Below are positions 35,136 to 44,415 of a stretch of 58,534 nt of DNA, piece by piece; the first letter of the stretch is position 1; each line of letters begins with the position of its first letter. Below the pieces are notes generated by a model. The model searched no databases, was not told the origin of the DNA, and saw only the letters and a program-made list of their open reading frames with translations. The DNA is from an uncultured Myxococcales bacterium (lineage in GTDB: Bacteria > Myxococcota_A > UBA9042 > DTJE01), in NCBI GenBank assembly GCA_903847405.1, contig CAINDP010000031.1, positions 1 to 58,534 on the forward strand, written 5' to 3'. The position numbers and the translations under genes were made by a program.

Positions 35136-37355
35136 TCACGGCCGCGCGGTCCGCGTCACCCACCGCGCCAGTTCCTTCTTCAGGATGGCCGCGGCCTCGG
35201 GCATTTCGGACAGCACGTTCTGGTGCTCGTACGGGTCCAGGCGATACCGGTACATCTGGAACGTGTTGTTGGTCAGGTCGTGGATCAGGTCCAGGCTGGA
35301 GGTGCGCACCGACGCCTGCTGCAGCGTCCGCTTCTTGTGGTAGACGTTTTCGGGCAGGTAGTACTGGTGGAACACCATCCGCCCGGCCTCGGGGGGCTCG
35401 CCCAGCACCTGCGGCACCAGGCTGTTCCCCTCGAACGCGAACGTGCCCTCGATCCCGGCCATGTTCACCACCGTGGGCAGCAGGTCCATCGCGGTGACCG
35501 GCATGTCCACGGCCCCGGGCGTGGCGAAGGGCGCGCGGACGATCAGGGGCAGGTGCAGCACCGGCGAGTGCACGTCGAACCCGTGATGGCGCTTGGAGTG
35601 CGTGGGGTCGAACGATTCGCCGTGGTCGCCCGTCACGATCAGGACGGTGTCCCCGGGCGGCAGCAGGGTGTCCAGTTCCCCCACGAACCGGGCGACCTCG
35701 CGGTCCGTGTAGGCCAGTTCGGCCTGGTAGATTTCCTTTTCCGCGTCCCCGAAGTCGGGACCGTCCGGCGGCCGGGTGTAGGGGCTGTGCGGGTCGTAGT
35801 AGTGCATCCACAGGAAGATCGGCTGCTCGCCCCGGTTCCGCACCACGTCCAGCGCGGCGTCCGTGACCTTTTCGGCGTTGTGGAAGACGGGACCGACATA
35901 GGCGTCGATGGCGTCGGTGTTGACGGTGTCGAACCCCTGGGTCAGCCCCTTCCAGTCCCGGAAGTAGGCGGTGGGCAGCACGGCCGCCGTCTGGTAGCCC
36001 GCCGACTTCATGACCTCGGCGAACATCAGGTTCGCGTCCAGCAGCAGCAGGGGGATGCGGGAGGAAGGTTCCCGGCGGATCTGCGAGTCGTACCGGGACG
36101 TCATCATGGCCGGGATCGCCAGGCGCGTGCTGGGCCCCTGGCTGTAGGCCCACGGGAACCAGGCGGAGCGGTGCGCCAGGCTGCGCAGGAACGGCGTCGT
36201 GTCCGGTGCGCCCTCCCCCTCCAGGGTCATCAGGTCGGGCGCCACGGCGTCGATGCTGATCAGGATGACGTTGTACTTCCGGGCGGCGCCCTCGGGCATC
36301 GGGGCGTCCCAGTGGGGCTGGCGGGACGAGCCGTCGACCGGCAGTTCCAGGTCCTGGCCGTCGCAGTCCTCGTCGATGCCGTTGTTGGCGATTTCCGGCG
36401 CGCCGGAGTAGATGTCGGCGTCCCACGGGTCGCAGTCGCCTTCGCCCATCAGGTTCAACTGGCCGTCCCCGTCGACGTCGGCCAGGACCTTGAAGGCGCG
36501 GTACGCGAGGGGCGCCACCTGGGCCTTCGTGGTGACCACCAGGCGGACGTCGTTGTCGGCGCCGGTTCCCAGCACCGTCACCAGGAACGCGGCGGCCGGA
36601 ATCCCGATCCCGATTCCCAGGACCGCGCGGCGGACGGGCCGGGGCCACGCGGCAACGGGACCCGCCAAGCCCGCCAGCAGGCCCGACACGACGGCCAGTT
36701 TCGCCACGGTCAGCGGGCCCAGGTTCGTCGCCGCGACGATGTCCTCGACCGCGTTGGCCTCCCAGGCCAGGACCGCCAGCACGCCCAGCAGGCCGATCCC
36801 GACGGTCGCCAGGGGGGACAACCACCGCCAGGGGGCGACGGACGCACGTTCAGGGGTGAGGAAGCCGGCCAGACGGCAGGTCACGGCGCGGCGCAGGCCT
36901 TCCACGATCAGGACGCTGGCCGCGGCCAGCAACGCGACGGCGGCCGCGGCGAAGGTCGTGGTACGGATCGACTCGATGGCCGTCAGGGCCAGCACGAACA
37001 GCAGGGCCGTGAACACGCCGACGGCGCCGACGGCGACCAGGGACGCGATCCCGCCCAGTGCCCTTTCGTGAGGATCCCGCGGGAGCAGTGCGCGGGCGAT
37101 GCGACCGGGCCAGGCACGGGGCGCGTCCATGCCGGCCGGGAACAGCAGCGCCGCCAGGACGGACAGGACCGCGCCGACGACCAGCAGCAGCATCCCGTCG
37201 AACCCGACGATCCCCGCCACGACGCCGGCACCGACCGCCAGGGCGTCGGGGCACTCGTCCTGCAGGGTCGCCACCGCGTCCGCGGCGCCCAGGACCAGGG
37301 CGCCCACGGTGGCCATGTACAGTCCCTGCCGGACCCGATCGCCGAACCCCTTCAC
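35136..37355 (-). CDS. Membrane-anchored sulfatase / alkaline-phosphatase superfamily hydrolase with a MopE-type motif
   Basis: 739 residues from GTG 37353-37355 (GGGGGGAG 5 nt upstream). Residues 1-280 hold about six transmembrane helices. Residues about 295-336 (DVDGDGQLN, GDCDPWDADIYSGAPE, NNGIDEDCDG) are a MopE-type putative metal-binding motif. The rest is an extracytoplasmic hydrolase: NVILISIDAVAPDL, GPSTRLAIPAMMTSR at the nucleophile position, VTGDHGESFD and HHGFDVH for metal binding. There is no C/S-x-P-S-R sulfatase signature, so a formylglycine is doubtful and a Ser or Thr nucleophile, as in phosphoglycerol or phosphoethanolamine transferases, is possible. The substrate is unknown. 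Divergent from the PilB/GspE ATPase gene. Confidence 0.85.
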   Translation of the reverse strand: MKGFGDRVRQGLYMATVGALVLGAADAVATLQDECPDALAVGAGVVAGIVGFDGMLLLVVGAVLSVLAALLFPAGMDAPRAWPGRIARALLPRDPHERALGGIASLVAVGAVGVFTALLFVLALTAIESIRTTTFAAAAVALLAAASVLIVEGLRRAVTCRLAGFLTPERASVAPWRWLSPLATVGIGLLGVLAVLAWEANAVEDIVAATNLGPLTVAKLAVVSGLLAGLAGPVAAWPRPVRRAVLGIGIGIPAAAFLVTVLGTGADNDVRLVVTTKAQVAPLAYRAFKVLADVDGDGQLNLMGEGDCDPWDADIYSGAPEIANNGIDEDCDGQDLELPVDGSSRQPHWDAPMPEGAARKYNVILISIDAVAPDLMTLEGEGAPDTTPFLRSLAHRSAWFPWAYSQGPSTRLAIPAMMTSRYDSQIRREPSSRIPLLLLDANLMFAEVMKSAGYQTAAVLPTAYFRDWKGLTQGFDTVNTDAIDAYVGPVFHNAEKVTDAALDVVRNRGEQPIFLWMHYYDPHSPYTRPPDGPDFGDAEKEIYQAELAYTDREVARFVGELDTLLPPGDTVLIVTGDHGESFDPTHSKRHHGFDVHSPVLHLPLIVRAPFATPGAVDMPVTAMDLLPTVVNMAGIEGTFAFEGNSLVPQVLGEPPEAGRMVFHQYYLPENVYHKKRTLQQASVRTSSLDLIHDLTNNTFQMYRYRLDPYEHQNVLSEMPEAAAILKKELARWVTRTARP

Positions 37356-37517
37356 GCGAACTCCCCCCCAGGGACATCCTTCCCGCCGGCGGCGCACGGC
37401 CCGACGGACGGGGGGATTCTACTCGGTTTGGGGTGCCAGATGTATGCGAACCCGCTTCGTCATTGCCTGGACCTCCGCTTGCTGCCATCCTAGACCGTCG
37501 CTGGGCGGAGAATCGCA

Positions 37518-39506
37518 ATGGACCTCGATGTCGCGATGGCACTACCCCTGTTCGCCGCCTTCGATCCGGCCCGGGTGGAGCGCCTGGCCGAGGCGATCGA
37601 AGAGTGCCCGGCCGACACCGACGACGAGGTCACCCGGCAGGACACCGAGGCCGAGATGGTCGTGCTGGTCCTGGAGGGACGGCTGCAGATCGGGTGGCGC
37701 GACGTGTCCGACGGCCTGGAATACCTGGGCGCGCGCCTGGGCCCGGGCGATTTCCTGGGCCTGTCCGAAATCCTGCTGAACGTCCCCCACCCGCGGTCGG
37801 CGTGGGCGTGCGAACCTTCCCGCATCGCCCTGCTGCCCCGGGAAGCGCTGCTGGACGCCATCGCCGACGACCCGGTGCTGGCCGCCTCGCTGTTCCGGAT
37901 GGTGGCCGAGCGCCTGAACGCCGCCGCCGCGCCGGTCGGGGCGCGCATCGTGGACCTGGCCCGCCTGAAGATCGACGAATCCCTGTGGGGCCTGCTGCCC
38001 CTGGTGCACATCCGCAAGTACCGGGCGCTGCCCCTGGCGCGCAACGGGCGCGTCATGGTGGTGGGCTTCGCGGACCCCGGCGACCTGAACGCCGTGGACG
38101 ACGTCGCGCGCCTGATGGCGGGATACCGCGTGCGGCCCGTGGCCCTGGACAGCGCGGAATTCGAACGGTTCCTGCGCACGCGGGTCGTGCCCGTCCTGGA
38201 GCGTCTGCGCCCCGACGAAAACCCCCGGGACCGGTGGTTCCAGGTCGTCAGCCAGAAGTCCACGGACGTGCGGCTGGTGGACTCGATGCCGTCGGTGGCC
38301 GCCGAGGAGCGGGGCAAGGCCGTTTCCGGCGAGATGGTCGTGGCCCTGGTGAACCGCATGATCGGCGAGGCGCTGGAACTGGCCGCCAGCGACATCCACG
38401 TCGAGCCGTCGGAAAGCGAACTGGTCGTGCGCTACCGCGTGGACGGCCGCCTGAAGCGCCGCCCCGAGCCCCTGGACATGCGGTTCCACGCGCCCCTGGT
38501 GTCCCGCCTGAAGGCCCTGGGCCGCATGGACATCGCCGAAAAGCGCCGGGCCCAGGACGGCCGCCTGTCGGTCGAGCACGGCCGCCGCCAGATCGACTTC
38601 CGCCTGTCCACGGTGCCGACGCGCTTCGGCGAAAAACTGGTGCTGCGAATCCTGGATCCCCAGACGATCCTGATCGACCTGGAGCGCCTGATCCTGCACG
38701 ACCCGACCTACCAGGCCATGCGCTGGATGATCGAGCAGCCCCAGGGCCTGGTGATCATCGCGGGCCCGACGGGCAGCGGCAAGACGACCACGATCTACAG
38801 CGCCCTGATGCGGCTGCGCGAGGACGAAATCAACATCGTCACCATCGAGGACCCCATCGAGTACACCATCGAGGGGATCAGCCAGGTCCAGGTGAACGAC
38901 CAGGCCGGGGTGTCCTTCGCCAACTCGGTGCGCCACTTCCTGCGCCAGGATCCGGACGTCATCGTGGTGGGCGAAACGCGGGATCCCCAGACCGCCAGCA
39001 CGACGGTCGAAGCCGCCCTGACGGGGCACCTGGTGTTCACGTCGCTGCACAGCAACGACGCGCTGGGCTCCGTGGTCCGCATGCGCGAAATGGGCGTGGA
39101 ATCCTTCCTGCTGGCCCACACGCTGGTCGGCGTGGTCAGCCAGCGCCTGCTGCGGCGCACCTGTCCCCATTGCCGCCAGCCGACCACCTACCACCCGGAC
39201 CTGGTGCAGCCGCTGGGACTGTTCGGCAAGGACGAGGGGGCCAGCGGGTTCACCTTCCTGAAGGGCACGGGCTGCCTGAACTGCAACTACCAGGGCTACA
39301 AGGGGCGCGTGGGCGTGTTCGAGTCCCTGCGGGTGGACGAGCGTCTGCGGCCGTTGATCGCGGCGGGCGAAACGATGCTCGTCATCGAGAAGGCGGCACG
39401 GGAGGCGGGGCTGTTCCTGCCGCTGCGCGAGCACTGCAAGCACCTGCTGGTCAACGGCATCACGACCCCCGAGGAGATCGCACGGGTGCTGTTCGTGACC
39501 GACTGA
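37518..39506 (+). CDS. PilB/GspE-type secretion ATPase with N-terminal cyclic-nucleotide-binding-like domain
   Basis: 662 residues; ATG preceded by GGCGGAG. Residues 1-145 resemble a cNMP-binding beta-roll (LVLEGRLQIGW, LGPGDFLGLSEILLN). Residues about 150-225 resemble part of a MshEN/GspE N2 domain (ALPLARNGRVMVVGFADPGDLNAVDDV). The ATPase core has ASDIHVEPSE, Walker A GPTGSGKTTT (about 415), IEDPIEY, Walker B PDVIVVGETRD and the TGHLVFTSLHSND box, plus a four-Cys zinc motif CPHC...CLNC. Such ATPases power type IV pilus or type II secretion assembly at the inner membrane. No other pilus or secretion gene is nearby, so it is an orphan here. The N-terminal domains suggest control by nucleotide second messengers. 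Confidence 0.92.
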   Translation: MDLDVAMALPLFAAFDPARVERLAEAIEECPADTDDEVTRQDTEAEMVVLVLEGRLQIGWRDVSDGLEYLGARLGPGDFLGLSEILLNVPHPRSAWACEPSRIALLPREALLDAIADDPVLAASLFRMVAERLNAAAAPVGARIVDLARLKIDESLWGLLPLVHIRKYRALPLARNGRVMVVGFADPGDLNAVDDVARLMAGYRVRPVALDSAEFERFLRTRVVPVLERLRPDENPRDRWFQVVSQKSTDVRLVDSMPSVAAEERGKAVSGEMVVALVNRMIGEALELAASDIHVEPSESELVVRYRVDGRLKRRPEPLDMRFHAPLVSRLKALGRMDIAEKRRAQDGRLSVEHGRRQIDFRLSTVPTRFGEKLVLRILDPQTILIDLERLILHDPTYQAMRWMIEQPQGLVIIAGPTGSGKTTTIYSALMRLREDEINIVTIEDPIEYTIEGISQVQVNDQAGVSFANSVRHFLRQDPDVIVVGETRDPQTASTTVEAALTGHLVFTSLHSNDALGSVVRMREMGVESFLLAHTLVGVVSQRLLRRTCPHCRQPTTYHPDLVQPLGLFGKDEGASGFTFLKGTGCLNCNYQGYKGRVGVFESLRVDERLRPLIAAGETMLVIEKAAREAGLFLPLREHCKHLLVNGITTPEEIARVLFVTD

Positions 39507-39661
39507 CCCGGCCTCCCTCCCGCAACACCCCGCCCACGGACGTCCACCCTCCCCCCGATTGCAAGTTTTTCGTATCGTCGGCGGGCAGTTGCCGCGACGA
39601 TGCTGACCGATGGTTCCACGGGCCTACATACTGGACTTGATGAGGAAAGCGGGTTCCCACG

Positions 39662-40606
39662 ATGGGCGATGTCGAGCGCCCCGAGGGCCTTCCCCTCGGG
39701 TTCTACAAGGAACTGCTGGACGGCCTGGACGAGGCCATCTACTTCGTGGATCAGAACCGGCGCGTCCTGTACTGGAACAAGGCGGCCGAAACGCTGACCG
39801 GCATCGCCGCTGCCGACATCATCGGAACCCGCTGCTGTGACGATCGGCTGCAGCACGTCAGCACCGAGGGCGAAAGCCTGTGCCACGGGGACTGCCCGCT
39901 GGCGCGCACGATCCGCGACGGCATCCCCCGGGCGGAGGACGTCTACCTGCGCCACCGCGAGGGCCACCGCATCCCCGTCCACACGCGCATCACGCCCATC
40001 CGCGACGTCGAGGGGCGCATCGTGGGCGCCTCCGAAGTGTTCCGGGACAACAGCGCCGCACTGGCCCTCAACGAGCGCAGCGCCCGCCTGGAACGCGCCG
40101 CGCTGCTGGACCCGCTGACGGGACTGCCGAACCGTCGCTGCGTCGAATCGGCGCTGCGGGCCCGCATGGACGAATACGAACGCTACGGGTGGGAGTTCGG
40201 GGTCCTGTTCGTGGACATCGACCGGTTCAAGAACGTCAACGACGGCCACGGCCACAGCGTCGGCGACCTGGTGCTGCGCATGGTGTCGCGCACCCTGGCC
40301 GCGAACACGCGGACGTTCGACGTCCTGGGGAGGTGGGGCGGCGAGGAGTTCCTGGCGGTCCTGGCCAACGTGGACGAGGACGAACTGTGGTCGATTGCCG
40401 AACGTTCCCGGATGCTGGTGCGGGAATCCTCGCTGCCGACGTCCCGGGGACGCCTGTCGGTCACGGTGTCGATCGGCGGCACGATGGTGGCGCCGGGGGA
40501 TACCGTCGATACGGTCGTCCGGCGGGCGGATCGCCGGATGTACCGCAGCAAGAGCGCCGGGCGGAACCGCGTGACGGTGCTGCCCGCCCCGGACGAAACG
40601 GGATAG
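39662..40606 (+). CDS. PAS-GGDEF diguanylate cyclase
   Basis: 314 residues. An N-terminal PAS domain (about 12-125: DGLDEAIYFVDQNRRVLYWNKAAETLTG, with a Cys-rich CHGDC segment) is followed by a GGDEF domain (about 145-310). The active-site loop is GGEEF, and the RTFD five residues before it is an intact RxxD inhibitory site, so an active, product-inhibited cyclase making cyclic di-GMP is expected. No membrane segments, so it is cytoplasmic. The four Cys in CCDD and CHGDC might bind metal or sense redox. It lies 155 nt after the PilB/GspE ATPase gene in the same direction. C-di-GMP control of that ATPase through its MshEN-like region is a reasonable hypothesis. Confidence 0.92.
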   Translation: MGDVERPEGLPLGFYKELLDGLDEAIYFVDQNRRVLYWNKAAETLTGIAAADIIGTRCCDDRLQHVSTEGESLCHGDCPLARTIRDGIPRAEDVYLRHREGHRIPVHTRITPIRDVEGRIVGASEVFRDNSAALALNERSARLERAALLDPLTGLPNRRCVESALRARMDEYERYGWEFGVLFVDIDRFKNVNDGHGHSVGDLVLRMVSRTLAANTRTFDVLGRWGGEEFLAVLANVDEDELWSIAERSRMLVRESSLPTSRGRLSVTVSIGGTMVAPGDTVDTVVRRADRRMYRSKSAGRNRVTVLPAPDETG

Positions 40607-40630
40607 CGATTCGTGCGCGAGGACGGAGGG

Positions 40631-43066
40631 TCACGCCCGACGCAGGCGCAGGATCCACTGGTCGCAGGTGTCCCGGCCCACGGGCCGCTCCTCCAGCACC
40701 TCAAAGGGCCGGCCGCGCAGCAGGTCCACCACCTGGGACGAATCCCAGTTCCGCAGGTGCTCGTACCGGCCGGCGGATTCGCGGTGAGCCCGGACCGCAT
40801 GGCGCCGGGCGCGGACCAGCGGCAGGGGCAGGGACTCCACCAGCAGCGCCTGGCCCCCCGTCCGCAGGCAACCCGCCATCACGTCCAGGGCGCGTCCCAC
40901 GTCCCGGAAGTGGTTCAGGCTGCGCAGGGCGACGACGGCGTCGAAGGGCCCGCCGTCGCCGGTGAACGCCTCGATTTCGCCAAGGTGCAGGCGCAGGGGC
41001 AGGTCCGATGCGCCGGCAGCGGCGATCACCGCAGGGTCCGGGTCCAGGCCGTGGTATTCGATGCGCCCCGACCGGATGCGATCGGCCAGGGACGACAGGT
41101 AGGGCACCCAGCCCATGCCCACGTCCAGGACGCGGCCCGTCCGTTCGGCCAGCCAGTCGTGGATGCGGGCCTCGTCCTCGTGGAAGAACGACGTCGGCGC
41201 CGGGACATGGCAGCCGCAGCAGGTCGGCAGGTCCGGGCAACCGCGGCACGGGTGCGACAGGACCACCTGCCGGACGTCGCGCCCGAAATCGTCGATCGCG
41301 GCCTTCCCCGACACGTCCAGGTACAACTGGCCCCGGCCGTGGACGATGCTGCGGATTTCCGCGTCCCCGAAGTCGGAGGTGTCCGTGCGGCACAGGATGA
41401 AGCGCGCGTCCACGGCCACGATCGCGGCGCGGCTGGTACGGGCCGTGGCGAGGCCCAGTCCCTGGGCGGTGCAGTGGGACGGGTCCAGCACGAACTCCGG
41501 CAACGCGCGCACCGGGATGTAGTCGAACGAATTGCTGCCGGGGCGCTCGGGTTCGGCGGCGGGCGCCTGCGGGGCGGCCGGGCCCCCTTCGATCCGGCGC
41601 TGGAAGGCCGCGTGGGCGGACTGCAGGAAGCCCTCCGGGATCGCCGGGGGGCGGAAGGCCGGCCGGTGCTGGAACAGGGAGCCGTCCGCGGAGGTGCCGG
41701 AATCCGGCGTCACCAGGCCCGCGGCCAGACAGGCGTCGAACAGGGGCGTCCCGCGCAGGGGCGTCGCGAACTGCACCGCGGGGGTGGCGCCGTAGGTTTC
41801 GTGCAGGTGCACGGCAAAGTCCAGGGTCGCCTGGACCGCGTCGGTCGTTTCCCACGGGAACCCGATGATGAAGTGGACCAGGGTCGGCAGACCCACGCGG
41901 GCGGCCTCGGCCACGACACGCGCGACCTGGGCGGGCGACTGGCGCTTGCCGATCGGACCCGCGAGGTCGGCGGCGCTGGCGCTTTCGGCCGACACGGACA
42001 GCAGCGACACGCGGTCCTTCATGCGGGCGATCGCCCCGGGGCCCAGCCGGTCGGCCCGCAGGCCGTTCGGGAACTCGTAGCGCAGATCCAGGCGCTCGAA
42101 GACGTTCAGGACGTCCTCGAAGTCGTCCCGGAGGTTCGCCATTTCGTCCAGCACGAACAGGCGGCGGGCGCCGTGATCGCGGCGGGCCTGCTGGGCCCAG
42201 TCCTGGACGACCGCCAGGGGCACGGTCCGCTGGATCTTCCGGCCGCTGGCGCGCCACCCGGCGTTGCTGCTGCAGAAGACGCACCGATGGGGGCACCCGC
42301 TGGACGTCAGGAAGGGGCGCGTGTCGGCGTCGATGGCGAAGGGATTGGACCAGAGGCCGTCGTCTCCTCCCGAGCGCGCAGGCTCCGGCGACGGGTTTCC
42401 ACAGGAAACTCTCGCCGGAGCCGAAGCCGACTCGGGACGATCCAGGAAGCAGCGCGACAGGAAGCGGCCGTAGTGGTGCGGATCCAGGGCCCCCAGCATC
42501 GGGAACGGCGGCGGCGCCTCCCAGGGGCCCGGGGGTTCGTTCACGACGGATCGGGAGCCCCGCAGGGCGGCGAGGCGTTCGGGGGCATCGAACGACGCTT
42601 CGCCCGCATACCGCAGCACGGCGTCCAGGGCGGGCAGGCCGTTGAGGACAGCGGCGCCGTCGTAGTCCACGACGTGCATGCCGCCGACGTCGCAGTCGGC
42701 CAGGACCAGGGAGGCCCCCGGGTAGCGGGCACGCACGGCGGCGATCCAGGCCCGTGTTGCCGGATGGGGATCCCAGGGGCGCAGGAACGGCGACGCCCCG
42801 ATCACGACGACGTCGAAGTCCCCGTCGGGCAGCGCAGCCACGAGATCGTCCTCGCCGGCGCCCAGCCGCCAGCCTGCGCCCTCGGCCACGCGCCCCGAGG
42901 CAGGCTGCGCGAACGCGTCCACCAGGCGGACGTCCCATCCGGCACGGGCGACGCGCGCCGCCGCGAACAGCAGGCCATGGTGGGCGAACCAGGGATAGTC
43001 CACGAAGTCGGCCGGCAGGTGCAGCGGCGGGTTGCAGAACAGCGCGCGTCGTGTGGGCTGGTTCAC
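40631..43066 (-). CDS. Radical SAM-methyltransferase fusion protein
   Basis: 811 residues from GTG 43064-43066, 35 nt after aroC. Residues 1-180 resemble the B12-binding-like Rossmann domain of radical SAM proteins but lack D-x-H-x-x-G, so cobalamin is unlikely. The radical SAM core follows with GCPHRCVFC (CxxxCxxC, about 255). A later Cys cluster PCRGCPDLPTCCGC (about 600-615) looks like an auxiliary Fe-S site. The C-terminal 170 residues form a class I methyltransferase (VLDVGMGWVPYLSSLADRI, YHGLDPDP). The reaction is unknown. As last gene of the aro operon it may modify a chorismate-derived or peptide product, but position alone is weak evidence. It contains a 42-nt in-frame palindrome. 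Confidence 0.85.
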   Translation of the reverse strand: MNQPTRRALFCNPPLHLPADFVDYPWFAHHGLLFAAARVARAGWDVRLVDAFAQPASGRVAEGAGWRLGAGEDDLVAALPDGDFDVVVIGASPFLRPWDPHPATRAWIAAVRARYPGASLVLADCDVGGMHVVDYDGAAVLNGLPALDAVLRYAGEASFDAPERLAALRGSRSVVNEPPGPWEAPPPFPMLGALDPHHYGRFLSRCFLDRPESASAPARVSCGNPSPEPARSGGDDGLWSNPFAIDADTRPFLTSSGCPHRCVFCSSNAGWRASGRKIQRTVPLAVVQDWAQQARRDHGARRLFVLDEMANLRDDFEDVLNVFERLDLRYEFPNGLRADRLGPGAIARMKDRVSLLSVSAESASAADLAGPIGKRQSPAQVARVVAEAARVGLPTLVHFIIGFPWETTDAVQATLDFAVHLHETYGATPAVQFATPLRGTPLFDACLAAGLVTPDSGTSADGSLFQHRPAFRPPAIPEGFLQSAHAAFQRRIEGGPAAPQAPAAEPERPGSNSFDYIPVRALPEFVLDPSHCTAQGLGLATARTSRAAIVAVDARFILCRTDTSDFGDAEIRSIVHGRGQLYLDVSGKAAIDDFGRDVRQVVLSHPCRGCPDLPTCCGCHVPAPTSFFHEDEARIHDWLAERTGRVLDVGMGWVPYLSSLADRIRSGRIEYHGLDPDPAVIAAAGASDLPLRLHLGEIEAFTGDGGPFDAVVALRSLNHFRDVGRALDVMAGCLRTGGQALLVESLPLPLVRARRHAVRAHRESAGRYEHLRNWDSSQVVDLLRGRPFEVLEERPVGRDTCDQWILRLRRA
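42369..42436. repeat. Nested palindrome inside the radical SAM gene
   Basis: GGCTCCGGCGA (42381-42391) and TCGCCGGAGCC (42412-42422) are perfect inverted repeats. Inside them GTTTCC (42395-42400) and GGAAAC (42404-42409) pair as well, and outside CCCGAG (42369-42374) pairs with CTCGGG (42431-42436). The 42 nt from 42381 to 42422 is a whole number of codons and encodes a linker between the N-terminal domain and the radical SAM core, so the reading frame is kept. Confidence 0.75.
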
Positions 43067-43101
43067 CGGCGTATCGTACCGGGGCGAACCCCCGGCCGCA
43101 A

Positions 43102-44415
43102 TCAACCCTCGGAAGGTCGCAGGATGGCATCCAGGATCGTCCGGACCAGTTCGCGCGGCAGGCCCAGTTCCCGGGCCCGGCGGGCCCAGGCGCTGCGCAG
43201 CGCCGGGAGGCCGATCACCGTCTTGCGTTGCCGGGGGCTGACGGCGCCCAGGGCCCGATCCCGGGCGGCGGACACCTCGACCCGGCGGGCCAGGGCCGCC
43301 AGCAGGGCCTCGTCGCACCGGTCGATTTCCAGCGCCCACTCGTCGGCGGTCGGTTCCACCCGGGCGATCCCGGCCTGCCGCGACAAGGTGTCGGCCAGCA
43401 CGCAGGCGACCATCGCCTCGGCCACCGGGACGATCCGCGGCGCAAGGCACGGGTCGTGGCGGCCCCGGATTTCGATCGTCGTGGCCTGCCCGTGCCGATC
43501 GATCGTGTCCTGGGGCTTGCCGATGGAACCGGTCGGACGGACGGCCAGGCGCAGCACCAGGGGCTGGCCCGTCGAGATCCCGCCCAGGGCGCCCCCGGCA
43601 TGGTTCGTGGCCCACCCGCCGCCGGGAAGGGGACTGTCGTTGAATTCGGATCCGTGCAGGCGGGCGGCGGCGAAACCATCCCCCATCTCGATGCCCCGGA
43701 TGCCCCCGATGGACATCAGGGCCGACGCCAGGTCGGCGTCCAGGCGGCGGAACACCGGATCGCCCATCCCGGGCAGCATCCCTTCGACGCGAATCTCGAT
43801 CACGCCGCCCACCGAGTCGCCCTCGTCGCGCGCCTTCTGGACGCGCCGGATCATTTCCGGGGACACGGCCGGGTCCGCGCACCGCAGGGGATCGGTTTCG
43901 GCGTAGGCGGCGTCCCAGGCCTGGGCCCGGACGCCGTCGATTTCCACGACCGCGCCCTGGATGCGGATCCCGCGGCGGTCCAGCAACTGGCGCGCCACCG
44001 CGCCCGCGGCCACACGGCCGACCGTCTCGCGCCCCGACAGGCGTCCGCCGCCCCGCCAGTCCCGGACCCCGTACTTCGCCAGCCAACTGAAATCGCCGGA
44101 ACCCGGCCGGAAGACGTCCTTGAGGTTGCCGTAGTCGCCCGACCGGAAGTCCACACTGCGGACGATGATGCAGATGGGGGCCCCGGTGGTCATGCCTTCG
44201 AAGATCCCGGACAGGATTTCGGCGCGGTCGGGTTCGGCACGGGGGCTGTCCAGGCCGGTGCGCCCGGGCCGACGCCGATCCATCTGGATCTGGACCGTCG
44301 CGGCGTCCAGGGGCAGCCCGGGCGCCACGCCGTCGATCACGACGCCCACGGCCGGGCCATGGGACTCACCGAACGTCGTGATCCGGAAGGCGTCGCCACG
44401 CGTGTTCGATTGCAT
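43102..44415 (-). CDS. aroC: Chorismate synthase with a chorismate-mutase-like C-terminal extension
   Basis: 437 residues, about 50-80 longer than usual. Residues 1-355 are chorismate synthase (5-enolpyruvylshikimate-3-phosphate to chorismate, reduced FMN needed): FRITTFGESHGPAVG, FRPGSGDFSWLAKYG, the Arg-rich GGRLSGRETVGRVAAGAVA and RPTGSIGKPQDTID. Residues about 358-437 (LEIDRCDEALLAALARRVEV, then GLPRELVRTILDAIL) look like an AroQ-type chorismate mutase helix bundle, though the first Arg and the Lys of the AroQ active site are not evident. The ATG at 44413-44415 lies inside aroK (50-nt overlap). Start supported by family alignment. Confidence 0.93.
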   Translation of the reverse strand: MQSNTRGDAFRITTFGESHGPAVGVVIDGVAPGLPLDAATVQIQMDRRRPGRTGLDSPRAEPDRAEILSGIFEGMTTGAPICIIVRSVDFRSGDYGNLKDVFRPGSGDFSWLAKYGVRDWRGGGRLSGRETVGRVAAGAVARQLLDRRGIRIQGAVVEIDGVRAQAWDAAYAETDPLRCADPAVSPEMIRRVQKARDEGDSVGGVIEIRVEGMLPGMGDPVFRRLDADLASALMSIGGIRGIEMGDGFAAARLHGSEFNDSPLPGGGWATNHAGGALGGISTGQPLVLRLAVRPTGSIGKPQDTIDRHGQATTIEIRGRHDPCLAPRIVPVAEAMVACVLADTLSRQAGIARVEPTADEWALEIDRCDEALLAALARRVEVSAARDRALGAVSPRQRKTVIGLPALRSAWARRARELGLPRELVRTILDAILRPSEG

